NCBI GenBank assembly: GCA_029565395.1
Contig: JAKQOG010000108.1
Span: forward strand, 1-64,000
Reading direction: 5' to 3'
Length of the DNA stretch: 64,000 nt
Source of the DNA: Candidatus Hydrogenedentota bacterium
Lineage (GTDB): Bacteria > Hydrogenedentota > Hydrogenedentia > Hydrogenedentales > CAILVY01
The translations under genes were made by a program, and so were the position numbers. The notes beneath the pieces are model-generated. The model was not told the DNA's origin and made no database searches. It worked only from the letters and a program-made list of their open reading frames with translations. Positions 59,086-64,000 of the stretch are shown here, one piece after another; the stretch's first letter is position 1; each line of letters opens with the position of its first letter.

Positions 59086-62000
59086 ATGCGAAAGAGTCTG
59101 ATGCTGGTACTGGTGCTATTGGCGGGAGGCGTTTGGGCGCAAGATGTGGTGAAGGCGTGGGAAGGTACGATGACCGTGCCCACGTATGCCTGGCATGACG
59201 ATCCAAACCCCGTATTCGAGCCGCTGGAATCGGCGATTTATTACCCGTATTCCAAGCAGGACGTGATCGCGAAGACGAAAACGGATCGTGTCTATCGCAC
59301 GCTGTTCCTGGAGAATGAATACCTCAAGGTGGTCTGTTTGCCCGAGTTGGGCGGGCGCATTTTCTCGGTGTTGGATAAAACCACAAACCGGGAAATGTTC
59401 CATAAGAACGATGAGGTCAAGCCCGCGTTGATCGCCATGCGCGGTGCCTGGATCAGCGGGGGGATTGAATGGAACCCGGGCCCGCAGGGGCATACGGTGA
59501 CGGTGGTGTCTCCGGTGGACGCAACGCTGGAGAGCAATCCGGATGGTTCGCAGTCACTGCTGGTGTCCAACACGGAAAAGATGTTCCGGACGCAGTGGTC
59601 CGTTCGCTTAACCCTGCATCCGGGCAAGGCGTTTTTGGATGAATCAATCCGCATTTTTAATCCGACAGATGGCACGCATCCCTATTACTTCTGGAATTGC
59701 ACCGCCTTTCCAAACCGGCCCGGCACCCGCTTCATCTACCCGATGACCCTCGGCACGGATCATGCCGGATCCACCTTCTATTCCTGGCCCATCAACAAGG
59801 ACCGCGACCTTTCATGGCTGAAAAATTATCCCACGATGTCCTCCATTTTCGGATATAAATGCGAGTTCGATTTCTTTGGCGCGTATGACGTCGACCTGGA
59901 CCAGGGCCTGATCTCGTACGCGAACCACTACGTGCTGCCGGGCAAGAAGGCTTGGACCTGGGGAACGGATGACTTTGGAGTGGTGAGCCAGATGGAACTG
60001 AGCGATGCGGGGCGGGAGGGCGCGCCGTACATCGAGGTGCAGAGCGGCCCGTTGCGCACGCAGGCGGAATACGGGATGCTGCATCCGCACAAGCAGGTGG
60101 CTTGGAAAGAATTCTGGTATCCGGTGCATAGCCTCGGCGACGGATTCGAGTTTGCAACGTGCGACGCCGCCGTGCAAACGCACCGGGACGATGCGGGCAT
60201 GCTTGAATTCCGTATTATCGCTACAGGGGCGTATCCAAATACGGCGTGTGTGTTGTCGTTAGGGGGAAAGACGGTGTTGGAAAAAACGTTGGACCTCTCG
60301 CCACTGCAACCCGCTGTCGTGACCCTGCCGGCCGCTGCGAAGGAGAAGGTAAAGATCACGTTGCGGACCTCGGACAATGAAACATTGCTGGAGTACGAGA
60401 CACCGCTCGACATTCCGAAGGTGGAAGCGCCCGACTTGGCGGAAAAACCGGCGCGGAGCGATGGTCAGCCCACCGCTGAAGAAAAATTCAAGGGGGCATG
60501 GCTGCTGGACAGTCAATCCAACCGCAACGGGGCGCGAAAGGCGTATGAAGACGTCCTCGCAATCGATCCCATGCACGTGGATGCGCTGTGTGCGCTGGCC
60601 ACGCTCGACATCGAGTGCGGCGATTATACCGCGGCGGAGGATCGCCTTCAGCTTGCGGTGAAACGGAATCCCGACTCCGGTGCGTCGTGGTATCTGCTGG
60701 GCGTGGCGCGCTTGCAGCAGGGCGATGCAACCTCTGCATTGAAGCATGCATACGCAACGGGGCGCACGCTGGATAACCCGCTCTTGGGCTATGACCTTGT
60801 AGGGCGTGCCAGCATGCGCATGGGCGACATCGCCGGGGCCGTGGAAGCCTTCGGCAAAAATGCTTACATTAGTCCGAAGAAAGACGCACAGTGCCGCAAT
60901 CACTACCTGGCGGCACTCTATGCAAATCAACAATCCGATATATTCGATGCGGCGATGGATCCCGATCCTCTGAACTTCACGGCTAAAGCGTTGAATGCAT
61001 TGCGCAAACAGGCCCTGCCGGAATTCATCAACGACCTCAAGAAGAATAGCGGTGAAAAGGAATTCACCTTGCTGGAAACGGCCTGTTTTCTGGCGGATCT
61101 TGGGTTATACACAGATGTGGTGAAGTTGCTCAGCGCCGCGTGCGTGGATCAAGGCAATCTGCTGGACTGCGGCCCGATGCCGTTCTATTATCTCGCGTAC
61201 TACAGCCATTTGGCGGGCGCGGATCCAGATGCCGGGCGCTATTTGGATCAAGCGGCGGGGATGTCCGTGGACGGTGTGTTTCCTGCGCGTGTGGAGGAGA
61301 AGGCGATGCTTCAATACGCCGTGGAAACCCAGCCGAAGAATGCGCGCGCGCACTTGCTCCTCGGCTATGTGACGGCGGGGTTAAATCACCTGGACGATGC
61401 GCTGCCGCTGTGGGAAAAAGCGGCAGAATTGGATGCTTCGCTGCATACTGCATGGCGCTTACTCGGGATGAATGCCTGGAAACGCGCGAACGATCTTGTC
61501 AAAGCCGAAGCCTATTATCGAAAGGCCATTGCCGCGCAGCCCGCCGACCAATCGCTGTATGGCGACTTGGCCGTGATCCTCACCAAACTTGAACGCCGTC
61601 CGGATGCCATTAAACTCGTGGAAACCATCCCTTCGGGAGTCACCCCGCGCGCCGATACAACTGCCTGGCTTGCTCAGGCCTATCTGGATGAAAAGCGTTT
61701 GGACGACTGCATCGATCTCTTGCGGCGCGTGCGGTTCTCAAACCGTGAAGGCGGCACATTGCCTCATGATGTGTATGTGCAGGCACTGACGGTGCGGGGC
61801 AAGCAGCGTTTTGAAGCGAAGCAGTACGAAGGCGCGCTCGAAGATTTCCAGGCATCGATTACTTATCCGGAGAATCTTGCAGTCGGCGCAAAATACAAAT
61901 TGGTAGATGCGGAAACGCGCTATTGGATCGGGAAAACATTGCTGGCGCTTAACCGCCCCGGGGAAGCCCGCGCGGCATTCAATGAGGGCGCTTCGCAAAT

Positions 62001-62106
62001 AACCTCTAAAGATCCCGCATGCGACTTCATCGCCATATCCGCCGCGCAGGACGAACACGTGCAACGGTGCAAAACCGCACTCGAAGTGTTGGACAACGCG
62101 AAATAA
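59086..62106 (+). CDS. Secreted DUF5107-TPR protein
   Basis: A 1006-aa exported protein. Signal peptide MRKSLMLVLVLLAGGVWAQ. DUF5107 domain (about 30-350) with YRTLFLENEYLKVVCLPELGGRIFSVLDKTTNREMF and GGIEWNPGPQGHTV. A beta linker follows, then some twelve TPR units (about 440-1000; NGARKAYEDVLAIDPMHVDAL, EAYYRKAIAAQPADQSLYGDLA). DUF5107-TPR proteins occur with carbohydrate-active genes. The N-terminal fold is aldose-epimerase/galactose-mutarotase-like, so glycan binding or processing is plausible. AAAGGA precedes the ATG at 59086; an ATG at 59047 lacks this and spoils the signal peptide. Confidence 0.85.
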   Translation: MRKSLMLVLVLLAGGVWAQDVVKAWEGTMTVPTYAWHDDPNPVFEPLESAIYYPYSKQDVIAKTKTDRVYRTLFLENEYLKVVCLPELGGRIFSVLDKTTNREMFHKNDEVKPALIAMRGAWISGGIEWNPGPQGHTVTVVSPVDATLESNPDGSQSLLVSNTEKMFRTQWSVRLTLHPGKAFLDESIRIFNPTDGTHPYYFWNCTAFPNRPGTRFIYPMTLGTDHAGSTFYSWPINKDRDLSWLKNYPTMSSIFGYKCEFDFFGAYDVDLDQGLISYANHYVLPGKKAWTWGTDDFGVVSQMELSDAGREGAPYIEVQSGPLRTQAEYGMLHPHKQVAWKEFWYPVHSLGDGFEFATCDAAVQTHRDDAGMLEFRIIATGAYPNTACVLSLGGKTVLEKTLDLSPLQPAVVTLPAAAKEKVKITLRTSDNETLLEYETPLDIPKVEAPDLAEKPARSDGQPTAEEKFKGAWLLDSQSNRNGARKAYEDVLAIDPMHVDALCALATLDIECGDYTAAEDRLQLAVKRNPDSGASWYLLGVARLQQGDATSALKHAYATGRTLDNPLLGYDLVGRASMRMGDIAGAVEAFGKNAYISPKKDAQCRNHYLAALYANQQSDIFDAAMDPDPLNFTAKALNALRKQALPEFINDLKKNSGEKEFTLLETACFLADLGLYTDVVKLLSAACVDQGNLLDCGPMPFYYLAYYSHLAGADPDAGRYLDQAAGMSVDGVFPARVEEKAMLQYAVETQPKNARAHLLLGYVTAGLNHLDDALPLWEKAAELDASLHTAWRLLGMNAWKRANDLVKAEAYYRKAIAAQPADQSLYGDLAVILTKLERRPDAIKLVETIPSGVTPRADTTAWLAQAYLDEKRLDDCIDLLRRVRFSNREGGTLPHDVYVQALTVRGKQRFEAKQYEGALEDFQASITYPENLAVGAKYKLVDAETRYWIGKTLLALNRPGEARAAFNEGASQITSKDPACDFIAISAAQDEHVQRCKTALEVLDNAK

Positions 62107-62122
62107 AAAAAGTGGCGGATGG

Positions 62123-63178
62123 CTATTGCACCGCTTCTTCCGGTTGTGGTTGAGGCAGCAGGGGCCGCGCCTCCTTTCCGCGCGCGAACGCTTTTAGAAG
62201 ACGTTCGCGCACAAGCGCCATGCGTTTTTCAGCATCGCCATTCACCAGCACCTGCCCGCCCGCCATTGCGCGGTGTCCCCCGCCCGTACCGATCATGCGC
62301 ACCGCCTGTTTCATACGCCGCGCCATGTTATCCCGCAGATCCACGGCGCGCGCCGAAATATAAATTTTGCCATCACACAGCCCGTAGCACACCGTCGAGC
62401 GCACTCCCTCAAGCCTCAGCAGCAAATCCGCCACCTCGGCAATCATTTCCGCGTTATCGCATTCCGGGATATGGCTGATCACGGTCTTGCCTGCGATCAC
62501 GCATTCCGACAGACTCACCGCGAGCATGTTGAAATAGGCCGCGGGCACCGGGGCTCGGCGGATGCGCGCCAGCTTTTTCTTGTCGGCTCGGATGAATAAT
62601 TCCTGATAGGCGTGCATGCCGGGAATGCTCGCTTCGCGTCCGAGATCCTGTGTGTCCGACTGCATCCCATAAAACAAGGCCGTCGCAAGATTCCGGTTAA
62701 TCTTTACGCCAGAGACCGTGAGATATTCATACAGAATGGTGCACGCCGCGCCGTATTCCGGACGCACGTCAGCGAACTCCGTGGTCCATTTCGCGCGTTT
62801 CGGCATCAAATGGTGATCAATGACAATATTGGGTACGCGTTTTTTCAGTAGAAGGTTGTTTCCGGTGTTGGGTTGGGCATCCACTAAGGCAATAATGCGG
62901 TACGGGGAAATCTGCGCGGCAGAGAGGCGTTTCGCATGGATATGCAGCACATCCATCATGGCCCGGTTTTCCGCGCGCCCGCAAACGCCGCCATAACCAA
63001 TGTCCGCACGTTTTTTAGCATGATGAAACGCGAACTCACGCAGAGCCGCCGCGCATGCCAGCGCGTCCGGGTCGGGATTGTCCTGCATGAGAATCAGCAT
63101 ACGCCCCGGCCGCCGGCAGATCTCGATTACCTTCTGCACGTTCTCACGCGACTGTTCCAAGGCCTCTTCCACATTCAC
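62123..63178 (-). CDS. DHH-family phosphoesterase (NrnA-like)
   Basis: A 351-aa cytoplasmic enzyme with the Mn2+-binding DHH motifs: MQDNPDPDALACAAAL, ALVDAQPNTGNN and VIDHHLMPKR. The DHHA1 domain follows, with MIGTGGGHRAMAGGQV. Relatives degrade nanoRNA, c-di-AMP products or pAp. The start is a GTG at 63178 with AAAGGGA nine bases upstream. It lies 46 bases after the partial hydrolase gene on the minus strand, so the two may be co-transcribed. Exact substrate is undetermined. Confidence 0.9.
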   Translation of the reverse strand: MNVEEALEQSRENVQKVIEICRRPGRMLILMQDNPDPDALACAAALREFAFHHAKKRADIGYGGVCGRAENRAMMDVLHIHAKRLSAAQISPYRIIALVDAQPNTGNNLLLKKRVPNIVIDHHLMPKRAKWTTEFADVRPEYGAACTILYEYLTVSGVKINRNLATALFYGMQSDTQDLGREASIPGMHAYQELFIRADKKKLARIRRAPVPAAYFNMLAVSLSECVIAGKTVISHIPECDNAEMIAEVADLLLRLEGVRSTVCYGLCDGKIYISARAVDLRDNMARRMKQAVRMIGTGGGHRAMAGGQVLVNGDAEKRMALVRERLLKAFARGKEARPLLPQPQPEEAVQ

Positions 63179-63224
63179 GCCGGGTCCCTTTCACCGTGCC
63201 CTGCGGATCGGGCGGCGGTATTGT

Positions 63225-64000
63225 TCAGGTTCTCTCAACGTTGAAATCGGGAACTTCTTTTACTTGTTCTTCCGGTGGCCGGAGGGGATTGTCCTGTTCG
63301 AGCAGCCAGCCGAGGCCGTCCTTCAGGACCTGGATGGTGTTCTGCAAATCGATGCCGACGTGGTCCGAGTTGTACCAGGTGATCTTTTTGGGGTCTTTGG
63401 CGGCCTGTTGCAGGGCTTCGCCGGCGGTGGCGGGCACGAGCACGTCAAACTTGCCATTCTGAAAATACACGGGCGTGGGGGCAATCTTGTCCGCGTAGTG
63501 GATGGGATCCGCCGCGCCGAGAAAGTACCGGGCAATGGGGACCACACACGAGACGATCATGCTTGCGATGCGGTCTTGTCTGGGGGTCAGTTTGGGCAGG
63601 GGCGGTTCCTCAGGGTTGATTTTTCCATGAACCCAGCCAAGCCCGGAGGCGATGCCGAGATGCGCCGCGGTGGAGTTCAGCAGCTTGCCCAAGTCGGCGC
63701 CGCCGTACACAAGCACGCCGGCGCGGATGCGTTTGTCCTTGGCCATGACGGTGGTGCCGGTGATGGCGCCGTAGCTTGCGCCGACGAGGTAGATGCGCTG
63801 GGGATCAATATCGGGATTCTCCGACAGATAATCGATCAGGCGGCGCGCCTCATTGATGGTTTTAGCCGGACGCTGCATAAAAGCCCGGGCTTCTTCCAGG
63901 AATGAGGCTTTGGATTGAAGCTTGCGTTCACCCTGCATGAACTGGTCGGCGCTCACAAAAGCAAAACCGGTCTGATTGAACGGCAGCGTAATCTCTTTCA
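63225..64000 (-). CDS. Alpha/beta-hydrolase, partial (N-terminus beyond window)
   Basis: The open frame enters from the right edge (KEITLPFNQTGFAFVSADQF at the edge). It contains the nucleophile elbow IYLVGASYGAITGT, an Asp near GKFDVLVPATAG and a final His in YNSDHVGIDLQNT, a full Ser-Asp-His set. Two hundred and fifty-eight codons are visible. The best resemblance is to dienelactone-hydrolase/acetyl-esterase-like enzymes. Without the N-terminus export cannot be judged. It ends 46 bases before the DHH gene on the same strand. Confidence 0.85.
   Translation of the reverse strand, partial: KEITLPFNQTGFAFVSADQFMQGERKLQSKASFLEEARAFMQRPAKTINEARRLIDYLSENPDIDPQRIYLVGASYGAITGTTVMAKDKRIRAGVLVYGGADLGKLLNSTAAHLGIASGLGWVHGKINPEEPPLPKLTPRQDRIASMIVSCVVPIARYFLGAADPIHYADKIAPTPVYFQNGKFDVLVPATAGEALQQAAKDPKKITWYNSDHVGIDLQNTIQVLKDGLGWLLEQDNPLRPPEEQVKEVPDFNVERT

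Noticed and set aside
1-64000. tRNA, rRNA or integrase attachment sites
   Set aside because: I looked for T-loop (GGTTCRANNCC) patterns with paired arms and for rRNA-like stretches and saw none. A covariance scan would be needed for certainty.

Overview
The window reads as a bacterial chromosome segment from a diderm (Gram-negative-type) organism. The markers are a tripartite RND efflux system with an outer-membrane lipoprotein, Mpl (recycling of meso-DAP murein peptides), IspG (MEP isoprenoid route), PdxJ, UvrA, and many signal-peptide or lipobox proteins. Acidic Glu-Gly linkers joined to C-terminal 'LSELLRIIQFFNS' dockerin-like repeats, DUF5107-TPR proteins and many large secreted esterase or glycosidase-like proteins recall Candidatus Hydrogenedentota or a related PVC-neighbour lineage. 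That assignment is inference from family memory, not a search. No rRNA, tRNA or CRISPR was seen.

Layout. 1-7.4 kb: a cut-off secreted protein, a very large M4 metalloprotease, a Tat-signal TIM-barrel-like protein and an orphan CrtI-type oxidoreductase. 7.4-10.8 kb: a VapB-like antitoxin with an internally deleted VapC, then uvrA. 11-15.8 kb: a small exported protein, then the most distinctive locus. It has a near-perfect sigma-54 promoter, two exported proteins made of DxDGDGxCDN repeats, a ZraS-like sensor kinase and an NtrC/ZraR-type sigma-54 activator in one overlapping operon. 16-20.3 kb: a glycosidase-like protein with a CBM9-like tail, an ICMT-family methyltransferase and an acyl-CoA dehydrogenase. 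20.3-22.7 kb: an accessory patch with a decayed gene scrap, a truncated IS630 transposase, an IS630 element with a frameshift, an AT-rich membrane protein and a 133-bp MITE-like element.

22.7-32 kb: a ferredoxin-nitroreductase, an ADP-ribosylglycohydrolase-like protein, a 750-bp stretch with a palindrome-flanked promoter and a probable short transcript, then the RND operon followed by a MarR regulator. 32-36 kb: pdxJ, a sialate-esterase-like gene and a TPR gene on the minus strand. 36-43.4 kb: a 1087-aa surface protein with Ig-like repeats, an O-antigen-ligase-like protein, a paralogous pair of small membrane-anchored proteins and a Pro-rich secreted protein. 43.6-47.6 kb: a LamG/TIM-barrel/esterase fusion. 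47.6-51 kb: a HepT/MntA toxin-antitoxin pair, ispG and a frameshifted pilT. 51-64 kb: a double alpha/beta-hydrolase, mpl, a long palindromic repeat, a propeller-toroid protein, a polytopic membrane protein, a DUF5107-TPR protein, a DHH phosphoesterase and a cut-off hydrolase.

Overall, housekeeping genes are scattered singly among lineage-specific secreted carbohydrate and ester-active proteins. The best candidate for an undescribed system is the sigma-54/ZraSR-like DGDGxCDN locus. The palindrome-controlled short transcript at 24.74-24.97 kb comes second.
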